Origin: an uncultured Lachnospiraceae bacterium
GTDB lineage: Bacteria > Bacillota > Clostridia > Lachnospirales > Lachnospiraceae
Direction: 5' to 3'
Assembly: GCA_947626965.1 (NCBI GenBank)
Contig: CANQUH010000016.1
Span: 1 to 40,269 of the forward strand
Length of the DNA stretch: 40,269 nucleotides
Part shown: piece after piece, positions 32,594-40,269 of the stretch
How positions within the stretch are numbered: the stretch's first letter is position 1
Layout of the letters: each line of letters begins with the position of its first letter
Translations under genes and position numbers: made by a program
The notes under the pieces: model-generated
Seen by the model: only the letters and a program-made list of their open reading frames with translations
Database searches by the model: none
What the model was told of the DNA's origin: nothing

Positions 32594-33973
32594 CTACCAA
32601 TTATCCAGATCTGACAGCAGATCGTCAACAGAAATCCTATCGGTGCCTCCATCCATTTCCTTCAGTTTCAGAAAAATCCTCGCGGTGGTTACGGCATCTG
32701 CAAGCGCTCTGTGGGCACGTGGATTTTCTATCTCCAGCTTCTCTGACAGTTTTGCCAGAGAGACATCTTTAGTATCTATGTCAAGCTGTGCTTTGAACTG
32801 ATCTGCATAGCGCATCACATCAAAGTATTTATTTTTGATAATAATATTTGCATATCGTCCCGCCCTGACCATAAACCGGCTGTCAAAAGCCATACAGTTA
32901 AAGCCAAGCAGGACATCATTTCCAGCAAACTTCATGAAATCCGCAAAGACCTCCCACATTTCACGGGCATCCCTGACTTCATCTGCGGTGATCCCGGTAA
33001 GCTGCTGGATCTCTTCCGAAAGGCGCCTGTCAAATGGCTTTGCAAGCTCCTGGAAGGTAAACTCAGCCTTTTCTTCGACCTGTCCGTTCACTACACGGAC
33101 AGCACCAATTTCAATGATAGAATCGTATCGTGGACTGCGTCCGGTCGTCTCCAGATCAAAGGCCACGAAGGTATCAAAATCGGTATCTCTTGTTTCCACG
33201 GGATCAGGATATTGATCCTTCGGAATCGCATTTGGCACCTTTTTTCCTGGCTTCGGCATGACTGCCTCAATTCCGATGCCTGCCAGAAAATCAATGTATT
33301 TCTGTCTTGCCTCATCCCGGTTTTCCTTTGGATTCGGCATATATTCCTGCTTGCCGGCTTTCGCCTTTTCACGCTGTTTTGTATTCTTCTCCATGCGGTT
33401 CTGCATGGTCTGAACCACAAAGGAATCAGCTGCAAATCGCTGCAGCGCGTCAGCAATTACTTCTTCCGCAGCATCATATCTGCGGGTAGTTGTATAAAAC
33501 TCTGCCAGATTATAGCAGGCCTGCCAGGGAATATCGTCTGATTCGCAAAGAAGGGATGCAATCCTGTCTGCCATAAAATAGTCATAATCCATGTAATAAG
33601 CACCAACTGCAATGCCATGAAGCCTGTTCTTCTCAGCCTCTGTCAACCCATCGCTGTCTTTAATTGACTCATAAATCTCATAAAACCACGGACGGCTGTC
33701 CTTTGGGACATTCGATGATGCACCGGTAATCGCCATCACCCTCTGATATTCTTTTCTCGGTGTTGGAAGATCATCACTGACAGCAAACACAAGATTCCTC
33801 AGATTATAAGGACTGTTAAATTCACTGCACAGCTTTTCCCAGATTGGATTCGCCCCAGAGTACGGTCTGTAGGCTGTCAGCTCCTGGCATAATACTTCTA
33901 AACTGGTTACGGCTCTGCAGCTGTCACACAGGCATGACTCGTTTTCTTTCCCACACTTTATACATATAGCCAT
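32594..33973 (-). CDS. DnaQ-like 3'-5' exonuclease with N-terminal zinc motif
   Basis: A protein of 459 residues. The N-terminus has a CIKCGKENESCLCDSC cluster that could bind zinc, followed by a helical TPR-like region to about residue 230. The C-terminal DEDDh exonuclease domain has FDLETTG (Asp, Glu), a middle FNCMAFDSRF (Asp) and a final HRALADA (His, Asp), so all catalytic residues are present. It should digest single-stranded DNA or RNA ends. The ATG at 33973 has AAGGAGG 7 bases upstream; the longer ORF reading from 34027 is unlikely. It lies 11 bases after the helicase gene in one operon. Confidence 0.88.
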   Translation of the reverse strand: MAICIKCGKENESCLCDSCRAVTSLEVLCQELTAYRPYSGANPIWEKLCSEFNSPYNLRNLVFAVSDDLPTPRKEYQRVMAITGASSNVPKDSRPWFYEIYESIKDSDGLTEAEKNRLHGIAVGAYYMDYDYFMADRIASLLCESDDIPWQACYNLAEFYTTTRRYDAAEEVIADALQRFAADSFVVQTMQNRMEKNTKQREKAKAGKQEYMPNPKENRDEARQKYIDFLAGIGIEAVMPKPGKKVPNAIPKDQYPDPVETRDTDFDTFVAFDLETTGRSPRYDSIIEIGAVRVVNGQVEEKAEFTFQELAKPFDRRLSEEIQQLTGITADEVRDAREMWEVFADFMKFAGNDVLLGFNCMAFDSRFMVRAGRYANIIIKNKYFDVMRYADQFKAQLDIDTKDVSLAKLSEKLEIENPRAHRALADAVTTARIFLKLKEMDGGTDRISVDDLLSDLDNW

Positions 33974-33984
33974 GGTGTTCCTCC

Positions 33985-36819
33985 TTACGCCTTTCCACAT
34001 ACATACCGCATATCGCAGAAAGTACATGCATATGAATTTGTAACGCTCCCGTCAAAATTTTTGTCCTCAATATTTTTTATGGTTTCAGATATTTCTGCAA
34101 CCGTATGATCAATTGCTGATCTGGTCCACTCAAAGGTGATCAGCGGATCGCCATTTGGGCAATTGGTGTAATACAGATGCATTCGTCTGACTTTTTTGCC
34201 ATAACGCTTCTCAATCAGATAAGCGTATATCTCAAGCTGTTTTCTATAATGCTCGACACGTTCAGGATGACCCTTTATATCAGGCTTCGGACCTGTCTTG
34301 TAATCCACGATCTCCACAGTATCGCCCTGTCCCTCGATCAGATCAATGACCCCCTGCAGAATGTAATCCTGCAATACCAGATTGATTTCTTCTTCAGCCC
34401 GCCAAACCCTTCCAAGCTCATCCTTCCTGTGATGATAATAACTCAGAACCTGCTGCAGTGCATTTTCCCGCTGCTCATCTGTCAGGAAATAACCTGTCTG
34501 CTCCTGCATGCTCTGATAATTCAGACTGAACCATTCTTCGATTACAGAGTCATTTACCCGGTTCTGCCGGCCGGCGATGATACACTTGTTCATATCCTCC
34601 AGCGTTGCATGCACCAGGGAACCTACAGAAGTATGAAACATTTTATTCTGTGCAAACCCATATTCTTTATAGTACTTGTACTGCGTCGGACAGCCGTCAT
34701 AAACAGAAATATGAGATGTAAAGGAATAGACATGCTTGTAATTTACAGCTTTTACATCGGCAAATGCCATTGTATCTGTAAAACTGCCCGCATCAGGAAG
34801 CTGCTGCAGGTATTCGCCAAAATATTTGCTGTCTGTCTTCTTTGCAGCCAGGATCAGCAGGTTCTGTGCTCTGGAAAATGCTGTATAATACAATCTCCAG
34901 AAATCGAAAAACTTTATATCCTCCATTGGCTCAAATGGCCTGCGGTGGAAAAAACGGCTCTCTGCTGAGTACAGCAGGGGATCACTGTTCCGTTTCGGTA
35001 CATCTCCGAGAGAGCCCACCACAACGGCAGGGAATTCCAGCCCTTTGGACTGGTGGATAGTCATAAAGGAAACGCAGCCGCTCGGCGCATATTCCGACTC
35101 ATCTTCATACTCACCAATGCCATCTTCAATCATATACTTGAAGTAGATATTAAAGAGTTCCTCTGGCATTGCCAGCTTATTGTTCGCAGAAACATTATGC
35201 ATGTCGTGAAGGAAAGAATAACGGCTGAGCATCCGCGACAGTTCTGAAAGGTTCCGGGCGACTCTGCTCTTCATAACATTATCCCGCAGGCTTGCTTTCA
35301 AATATCCTCTGAAGGGTTCGTGAGCAATCAGATGATAGAAAATATCAAGCAGGCAAAAATCGGATTCTCCCTTAAGTCCCTGGATCTCATTTTTTACCTT
35401 ATCAATGTACTGCATTAAAGTTTCGTCAGCTTTTGCCAGCGGCAGCGCAGCCTTCAGACAGCTGATATAATAACTGCGCAGATTGTCGCTGATCCTGTGC
35501 AAGAACATGTTCCTTTTCAGATCCATCATATAGTTCGTAAAACACATGATGACGCAGCCAAGGAGCTGCTTTACCTCTTCTCTTTCAAAGAACATATCGG
35601 ATCTCGGCGAATATACCGGGATGCCGTTTGCCTCAAACCAGATTCCAATCTCCGCCGCTTCCTTGCTTTTTACAGATCGAAACAAAAAGGCAATCTGATT
35701 ATAATTTGTAATATTACCTCTAGCCTTCAGATCCACAACAAGCTTTAACAGCTCCTTTTTTTCAGCCTCTATAGAATCACCGCCACAGGAATACACAGAT
35801 GTTTCGGAAAGCAAAGGCTGTTTACCGGCTGTGATCTTCTTTGCGTAACGGTACTTGTCCCAGTTAAACAGATTGATGCCATCCGAATTCTCCATCCATC
35901 GGTTATAAAAATTAATGATTCCTGGTTCGGAGCGATAGTTGGTATCCAGATGAATGACCTTACAGGCGTCAAACTTGTCAGGAAATTCCAGGATATTTCG
36001 GATTGTCGCACCGCGGAAGCGGTACATTCCCTGATCATCATCTCCTACCACGCAGATATTCTTTCGGCTGCCTGCAATCAGCAGAACCAGCTGCTCCTGA
36101 ATATAATTTGTATCCTGATATTCATCCACCATAATATACCGGATGCTTTCCTGAATTTTTGAAAGGACTTCCGGATGCGTCATTAGCATGTCATAGACTT
36201 TTGTCTGTATGGAGGAAAAATCCATCGCGTTGTTTCGCACAAGGAGATCCTGATAACGTCGTACGAGCTTTGCCAGAAACCGCATGTCTTCATCAGAATC
36301 TGCTTCCATTGCATCAATATTCACCAGCTCTTCCATCAGCTGATTGACATAACGGCAAATCTCCAGAGATTGCTTCCACTGATCTTTTGCAGAAATATAC
36401 CGGTTAAAACCACCAAAACAGTTAAAACTGTCTATATTGCGACAGACGAGATAAGTCTGCTCAAAAGCATCCAGCATGCGGCACTTGCCGCCTTTTTCGG
36501 CATACTCAGAATTTTCCTTGAGAAGCCGCAGGCACACGGAATGAAAAGTTCCGATGTACATCTCGTTAATATTCAGATTCAGATCAATAAACTCATTGGA
36601 AATTCTGGTCAATAATTCCTTTCCGGCTTTTTCCGTAAAAGTAACTACCATGATCTCACAGGGCTTCACGCCCTTTTCCTTTACAAGGTAAGAAATGCGC
36701 TTTACCAGTGTGAATGTCTTTCCTGTACCGGGACCGGCGATTATTAGAACCGGGCCTTCAGTGGTCAGAACCGCCTCCCTCTGCGCAGCATTTACCTGTC
36801 CAAAATCAAAGTAGTTCAT
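33985..36819 (-). CDS. UvrD/PcrA-type helicase fused to PD-(D/E)XK Fe-S nuclease
   Basis: A 944-residue superfamily 1A helicase with motif I AGPGTGKT, motif II MVDEYQDTN, motif III GDDDQGMYRFRGA, motif V FMTIHQSKGLEFP and motif VI YYTAFSRAQNLL. The C-terminal RecB-like nuclease has GVIDLIEG and VEIVDYKTG, the catalytic Asp and Asp-x-Lys. A Cys in DGCPTQYKYY plus CTFCDMRYVC at the extreme end form a four-cysteine pattern like the AddB/Cas4 4Fe-4S clamp. It probably unwinds and cuts DNA ends. The ATG lies inside the end of the DUF1351 gene (14-base overlap). Confidence 0.93.
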   Translation of the reverse strand: MNYFDFGQVNAAQREAVLTTEGPVLIIAGPGTGKTFTLVKRISYLVKEKGVKPCEIMVVTFTEKAGKELLTRISNEFIDLNLNINEMYIGTFHSVCLRLLKENSEYAEKGGKCRMLDAFEQTYLVCRNIDSFNCFGGFNRYISAKDQWKQSLEICRYVNQLMEELVNIDAMEADSDEDMRFLAKLVRRYQDLLVRNNAMDFSSIQTKVYDMLMTHPEVLSKIQESIRYIMVDEYQDTNYIQEQLVLLIAGSRKNICVVGDDDQGMYRFRGATIRNILEFPDKFDACKVIHLDTNYRSEPGIINFYNRWMENSDGINLFNWDKYRYAKKITAGKQPLLSETSVYSCGGDSIEAEKKELLKLVVDLKARGNITNYNQIAFLFRSVKSKEAAEIGIWFEANGIPVYSPRSDMFFEREEVKQLLGCVIMCFTNYMMDLKRNMFLHRISDNLRSYYISCLKAALPLAKADETLMQYIDKVKNEIQGLKGESDFCLLDIFYHLIAHEPFRGYLKASLRDNVMKSRVARNLSELSRMLSRYSFLHDMHNVSANNKLAMPEELFNIYFKYMIEDGIGEYEDESEYAPSGCVSFMTIHQSKGLEFPAVVVGSLGDVPKRNSDPLLYSAESRFFHRRPFEPMEDIKFFDFWRLYYTAFSRAQNLLILAAKKTDSKYFGEYLQQLPDAGSFTDTMAFADVKAVNYKHVYSFTSHISVYDGCPTQYKYYKEYGFAQNKMFHTSVGSLVHATLEDMNKCIIAGRQNRVNDSVIEEWFSLNYQSMQEQTGYFLTDEQRENALQQVLSYYHHRKDELGRVWRAEEEINLVLQDYILQGVIDLIEGQGDTVEIVDYKTGPKPDIKGHPERVEHYRKQLEIYAYLIEKRYGKKVRRMHLYYTNCPNGDPLITFEWTRSAIDHTVAEISETIKNIEDKNFDGSVTNSYACTFCDMRYVCGKA

Positions 36820-37615
36820 AGCGGACCCCGATTGCTTTCATAAAATCAGTAATCTGATTCAGCTGATTCTGGCTGGCATAAATTTTCATTGCCACGCCAT
36901 CCGCCGCATTCACAGGAACCTTCACTTTTACAGCAGGTGCAGGGATTACCGCGCCCACTGCTGCAGCAGCTTCTTCCACTGTCGTGAGTCCGGCAGTGGA
37001 TGCCGCCTTGGTAAGTTCAGCGTTCTTTTTCTTCACTGCGTCCAGTGAAAGAGTCTCTGCATAAAACTGCAGAAGTGTATCGGTAAACGGTGAAACCATC
37101 GCTTTGATTGCTTCGATGTCATTATAGACTCCGTTAATGGCAGCCTGTATACTTTCTTCGTATTTAGCGCGCCCGGCAGATGCATTGACCCATTTTTTAT
37201 CAAAAAGCTTCGGATAAAAAGCCTCTGCCAAATCACCAAGGATTACTGCTTTGCGGTCATAATATTTTTTAATCTCCAGTTCCCTGGCCTTCTTCTGGCG
37301 GGCTTCATAGTCTTTTACAGTATCATCAATCATCATGCGCTGGCGTTCTACCATATCCACCAGCTCCTTAATCTGAGGCTCCAGCGCCTCATACGGAGCG
37401 AGACAGCGTGCTTTGTAAGCCTTTCTGGCATCTTCGATGATCTTTTTTACCTTATTCAGAGTAGTACGATCATTCTTGGCACTCTTAATAGAATCGTCAG
37501 TATAGACAACAGCCGCATAGGCATCCAATCCTCTCTGAAGTTCTGCGCGAAGCCTGGCAAAATCCCAGCCGCCTATATCTGTATTTTCCAGCTGGATGAT
37601 TTGTAAGTCATTCAT
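36806..37615 (-). CDS. DUF1351-type protein
   Basis: This 269-residue, largely helical protein resembles DUF1351, usually found in phage replication/recombination modules next to RecT or SSB genes. Signs are an N-terminal DTDDSIKSAKNDRTTLNKV-like segment (here VVYTDDSIKSAKNDRTTLNK), a long coiled coil (KARCLAPYEALEPQIKELVD) and a C-terminal small alpha/beta unit (MKIYASQNQLNQITDFMKAIG). No enzymatic motif is visible. TAGGAGG lies 8 bases before the ATG. As the first gene of the helicase/exonuclease operon, it may bind single-stranded DNA or load the helicase, which is inference. Confidence 0.75.
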   Translation of the reverse strand: MNDLQIIQLENTDIGGWDFARLRAELQRGLDAYAAVVYTDDSIKSAKNDRTTLNKVKKIIEDARKAYKARCLAPYEALEPQIKELVDMVERQRMMIDDTVKDYEARQKKARELEIKKYYDRKAVILGDLAEAFYPKLFDKKWVNASAGRAKYEESIQAAINGVYNDIEAIKAMVSPFTDTLLQFYAETLSLDAVKKKNAELTKAASTAGLTTVEEAAAAVGAVIPAPAVKVKVPVNAADGVAMKIYASQNQLNQITDFMKAIGVRYELL

Positions 37616-37627
37616 AGCGGTTTCCTC

Positions 37628-37867
37628 CTAACGTAATAGTGGTATTATTACCATAGTAGCAGACCCAGTTGGACAGAATCTGTCTATTCTTTGGCTTTTT
37701 ACATATTTCCCACTTTTAATTCTCTCATCTTTTAGTTTTTCAGCTGCTGCAAAAATGTCCCATGACTTTCCAAATTTCATTACATCCTCAATCCCGTTCT
37801 CCTGGCAGATGGAATTAATTCATCTGTTGCCGATACCCTATTTTCCGGATACTTTCTTAATTGTCAT
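37628..37867 (-). pseudogene. Helix-turn-helix (excisionase-like) gene remnant
   Basis: The frame starts at ATG 37867 and reads MTIKKVSGK-stop-GIGNR-stop-INSICQENGIEDVMKFGKSW, then AAAEKLKDERIKSGKYVK. This matches the small Firmicutes HTH proteins of the type MTIKEVSEKWGVS...W.IP.DAEKP.DARIKSGKY. Two in-frame stops, one where the family has Trp, make it a pseudogene. Its tail runs into the site C operator. Confidence 0.72.
37653..37684 (-). promoter_or_regulatory. WYL-type operator and promoter, site C
   Basis: Perfect inverted repeat GACAG-AAT-CTGTC at 37672-37684. On the minus strand a -10 TACTAT with TGC extension lies at 37653-37658, its first base 20 bp from the palindrome centre. The DUF1351 start at 37615 is about 30 bases after the predicted transcription start. 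Confidence 0.75.
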
Positions 37868-37891
37868 GTATGTATCCATTCATACGATTAT

Positions 37892-37939
37892 CTTTCAAAA
37901 AAACAAAATGGCACTGCGGATAGAAATACCCGCAGTGCC
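37892..37939 (-). terminator. Rho-independent terminator after the AAA/PD-(D/E)XK gene
   Basis: A perfect 10-bp stem (GGCACTGCGG at 37910-37919 with CCGCAGTGCC at 37930-37939, 10-base loop) is followed on the minus strand by ATTTTGTTTTTTT. It separates the ATPase transcript from the island operon. Confidence 0.85.
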
Positions 37940-38176
37940 GACAATTAACAGTTACTATAATTGGTTGCTTTTCAAAAAGAGGGCCTTACATGGTTTCCAC
38001 CAACGTTTCTAATATTTGTTCAGAATTATACCCTACATTCATGTAGAAATCAATCCTGTAAAAGCTGTAAAGCACCATATAAATATCTATCATACAAACA
38101 AATAATGCCATCCAAAATATACCCGTTCTTCTGCCGTAAAACAGGAATGCTAATTCTCTCACTTTTTGATTTTTGG
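37940..38176. other. Debris region with a repeat of the HTH remnant
   Basis: On the minus strand a 77-codon frame (37986-38219) begins inside the ATPase gene with GKSWVIPAVAKNQKVREL, a second copy of the HTH tail, then an unrecognised hydrophobic stretch. About 50 bases at 38155-38203 align with 37730-37778. No intact gene is supported. Confidence 0.5.
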
Positions 38177-39886
38177 CTACTGCAGGAATGACCCATGACT
38201 TCCCAGCATCACCCGACACCGTTTTTTATAACACGCGATTCCGTACTTCAGAATCTCCTCAACCCCGTCGTCCTCCAGATCGTCCTCATACCCAGTGTGC
38301 TCAATCTGCTTCAGTGCTTCCTCACACGCTGCCTCCAGATCTCCGTCATGTGCGTACTTCACCTCGATGATGATTCCCATATCTCCCGTATCCGGCTCCG
38401 CAAGGATATCTGCGTACCCTTCTCCCATCTCACGATTGGATGTGACTCCCCACCGGCTCTTCACTCCCAGGATCCCAAGCAGCACGCCATGATAGAAGTT
38501 CTCCTTGATCTCTTTCCTTACGGCTGTGTCGCGGATGCTGATCGTCCTTCTCAGATACCCGGTAAAAATTTTCTCCACAGTCTCTGCCTCTCCGTTTTTT
38601 AACGCTTCGCAGAACCGGTTCAGCGTTTCCCCGTCCTCCCGCACATTCTCCTTGAAATATTCCATGACCTGCGTCACAAAGATATCACGCACTGCCAGGT
38701 TGGGGATTGCCAGTTTCATAATCCTTCCTTCCGCCTTTCCCCGCTGCGTCAGATAACCAGTCGTAAAGAGCAGACTCCAGATGTTGTCGACCGTCTGGTA
38801 AATCTCCGGGTAGGTGAGCTCCTGACGAATCTCCTTTGTAACGGTCTCTCCTGCCACCAGCCGCTCAATCTCCCGTTTGAGCATCGCCGCGTTTCCCGTT
38901 TCCTGAATAAACCGCTTCACCGCGTCGTTGCTGCTCGTGTTGATCCAGTAATTCTCCGGCTGTGCATCTCTGTCACCCAGTAAAGAATCGCAGTAGTTCA
39001 GAACATCCCACGGGCAGTAGACATCCACATTTCCAAAGTGATAGCCATCATACCACTCTCTGGCCGCATGGTAGCTGTCCGGATAGCCATAATACTCCAG
39101 AAGTTCCTTTACCTCCGCATCCGTAAAGCCGAAATACTCATCAAAACGCACATCCGTAATGGAACGGACTTTCAGATTATTCAGCCCGGTAAAGATGCTC
39201 TCCTTTGAGATCCGCAGGCACCCGGTCAGCACCGCGAATTTCAGACTGCTGTTCGTCTTTAATGCCTGCCCAAGCAGGCTGCGGATCAGGGAGATCATCC
39301 GGTCATAGTAGCCGTTTGCGTGAGCTTTCGCCAGAGGAACATCGTATTCATCAATCAGCAGGATCGCTTTTGTACCATAATGCTTTTCCAGCAGTTCCGA
39401 CAGCAGTCTCAGACCATCGCCAAATGTGCCCTCACTCATGTTATCATCCAGAAGTTTCCGGTAATCCGCTTTGTCCTGTTCACTCAAAGCATCACTATTC
39501 AGAAGATACTGCATCTTTCCCGCCGCGCTTTTCAGGGTCATCGCCGCCATCTGAAACGCTATTTCATAAGTCCGCGCGTCGATCCCCTTCAGGGAAATAA
39601 AGATGACCGGATATTTTCCCATATATTCCTCGCAGAGCGCCTTCTCCCCTGCGATCTCCAGCCCGTCAAAAATGCTCTTATCCCCATCCAAAGAGAAAAA
39701 ATGCTCCAGCATGCTCATGTTCAGCGTCTTCCCAAACCGCCGCGGGCGGGTGAACAGGTTCACTTTCCCCCAGTTGTTCAGGAGATCCCGGATCAGTCCG
39801 GTTTTATCCACGTAATAAAAATTTTCCAAACGAAGTTCTTCAAAATCTTCAATCCCAATCGGGAGTTTCTTTTTGGGTATTTCCAT
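38177..39886 (-). CDS. AAA ATPase with C-terminal PD-(D/E)XK nuclease domain
   Basis: A 569-residue protein of the AAA-ATPase_like plus PDDEXK_9 family that is multi-copy in gut anaerobes. The N-terminus LPIGIEDFEELRLENFYYVDKT is the usual opener (two blocks), with a Walker-A-like TRPRRFGKTLNMSM and Walker B AILLIDEYDVPLA. The C-terminal nuclease reads GYADILAEP...GIIIEVKYA with Asp, Glu and Lys present, followed by KYGIACYKKRCRV. The last ~8 residues come from sequence homologous to an HTH remnant, so the 3' end may be altered. The role is unknown; it is often speculated to be defence or mobile-element related. AAAGGGG precedes the ATG. Confidence 0.88.
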   Translation of the reverse strand: MEIPKKKLPIGIEDFEELRLENFYYVDKTGLIRDLLNNWGKVNLFTRPRRFGKTLNMSMLEHFFSLDGDKSIFDGLEIAGEKALCEEYMGKYPVIFISLKGIDARTYEIAFQMAAMTLKSAAGKMQYLLNSDALSEQDKADYRKLLDDNMSEGTFGDGLRLLSELLEKHYGTKAILLIDEYDVPLAKAHANGYYDRMISLIRSLLGQALKTNSSLKFAVLTGCLRISKESIFTGLNNLKVRSITDVRFDEYFGFTDAEVKELLEYYGYPDSYHAAREWYDGYHFGNVDVYCPWDVLNYCDSLLGDRDAQPENYWINTSSNDAVKRFIQETGNAAMLKREIERLVAGETVTKEIRQELTYPEIYQTVDNIWSLLFTTGYLTQRGKAEGRIMKLAIPNLAVRDIFVTQVMEYFKENVREDGETLNRFCEALKNGEAETVEKIFTGYLRRTISIRDTAVRKEIKENFYHGVLLGILGVKSRWGVTSNREMGEGYADILAEPDTGDMGIIIEVKYAHDGDLEAACEEALKQIEHTGYEDDLEDDGVEEILKYGIACYKKRCRVMLGSHGSFLQ

Positions 39887-39965
39887 TTTGCCACACCCCT
39901 TTCAATACTCATGTTTTCCTCTCTGAAAATACTATATCCTGTTTTTTCTTCTGAAGCAAATATTT

Positions 39966-40269
39966 TTACAGGCTCTTTGGACAAAAAACAAACCCGCAAA
40001 CAGGCTCTCTTAATCGAGCAGGAGGCGGTTTTCCCTCCTGCTCGCCGCATCCTCCCAGCGCAAACTGCCAGGTTCGATCCCTGCACTGTTCCGCAATGCC
40101 GTTAAAATCCTCCAGACTCATATTGGCTTTGGCAGAATGTAATCCGTCCTGATAACACTCCACACCGCTCTTCATGCACAAACATATCTTGAGTTCCGCA
40201 GATATGTGAACTTTAACGATGAATCACTGTGATTTCAGATAACGCTTCAGCAGAAACGCGCAATAATAC
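39966..40269 (-). pseudogene. Radical SAM protein fragment, running off the window
   Basis: The minus frame reads FIVKVHISAELKICLCMKSG, VECYQDGLHSAKANMSLEDF and CRDRTWQFALGGCG, resembling the start of a radical SAM enzyme (a cysteine cluster ending CYQDG). After GGCG the similarity stops at a strong hairpin (40015-40044). An in-frame TGA occurs upstream near 40245. The original gene would extend beyond the window edge. This is probably dead sequence; family from memory. Confidence 0.5.
40015..40044. repeat. Perfect 11-bp inverted repeat
   Basis: CGAGCAGGAGG (40015-40025) and CCTCCTGCTCG (40034-40044) enclose an 8-base loop. No adjacent T-run is present. Just to the left, AGGCTCT occurs twice (39970 and 40002). 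It lies exactly where the radical SAM frame loses similarity, so it may be the end of a small mobile element. Confidence 0.55.

Noticed and set aside
37986-38219. 77-codon ORF overlapping the ATPase gene end
   Set aside because: Its first third is an HTH tail repeat and the rest is unrecognised; there is no ribosome site.

Overview
The window looks like a chromosomal segment of a Clostridia-class Bacillota, most likely a Lachnospiraceae gut anaerobe. The evidence is the cysS-mrnC-rlmB block, the KtrAB potassium system, AAGGAGG-type ribosome sites, BspA-type leucine-rich repeats, DUF6273, DUF3786 and PD-(D/E)XK-AAA families typical of that group, and moderate GC that falls in the accessory part. 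Species cannot be named from the sequence alone. Every convincing gene except the first lies on the minus strand.

Layout. Positions 1-8150 are core genome: DUF3786, ktrA, a newly seen 50-codon ORF, ktrB, rlmB, mrnC, cysS, and ftsH with a near-consensus promoter. Positions about 8290-37700 form one large accessory island. Read in the direction of transcription (right to left) it holds: DUF1351, a UvrD-type helicase fused to a PD-(D/E)XK/Fe-S nuclease, and a zinc-finger DnaQ-like exonuclease; a WYL regulator, two small ORFs, and an ankyrin-LRR-DUF6273 protein; a truncated Swt1-type HEPN/ParB-like protein; a small conserved protein, a SIR2-like NADase candidate, an LRR-DUF4132 protein, a VWA-like protein and a MoxR AAA ATPase; a catalytically degenerate YhaO/SbcD-like protein, a YhaN/SbcC-like giant ATPase with a membrane hairpin, and BrxL; then a WYL remnant, a second small protein, an LRR-ankyrin-LRR protein and gene debris. 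Positions 37700-40269 carry HTH and radical-SAM gene remnants around an AAA/PD-(D/E)XK ATPase.

How it fits together. The genes resemble parts of anti-phage conflict systems: nucleases, SMC-like ATPases, BrxL without any other BREX gene, HEPN, SIR2, MoxR-VWA-DUF4132, and a WYL regulator. Three copies of a palindrome GACAG-AAT-CTGTC (one copy with one mismatch) lie upstream of the DUF1351 operon, the WYL gene and a WYL remnant. In all three its centre is exactly 20 bp from a -10-like hexamer, so one WYL protein probably controls several transcripts.

The LRR genes sit in three overlapping copies of one ancestral cassette (WYL, small protein, LRR, MoxR C-terminus). Two copies are degraded: a WYL gene collapsed by internal deletion, two C-terminal fragments of the MoxR gene, and a small-protein gene that seems to have been split by an inserted 157-residue gene. 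The main hypothesis is an undescribed defence system built from YhaO-like/YhaN-like/BrxL plus DUF1351/UvrD-nuclease/exonuclease under WYL control. A rapidly rearranging LRR-sensor cassette with SIR2 or other effectors appears to have been inserted into or beside it.
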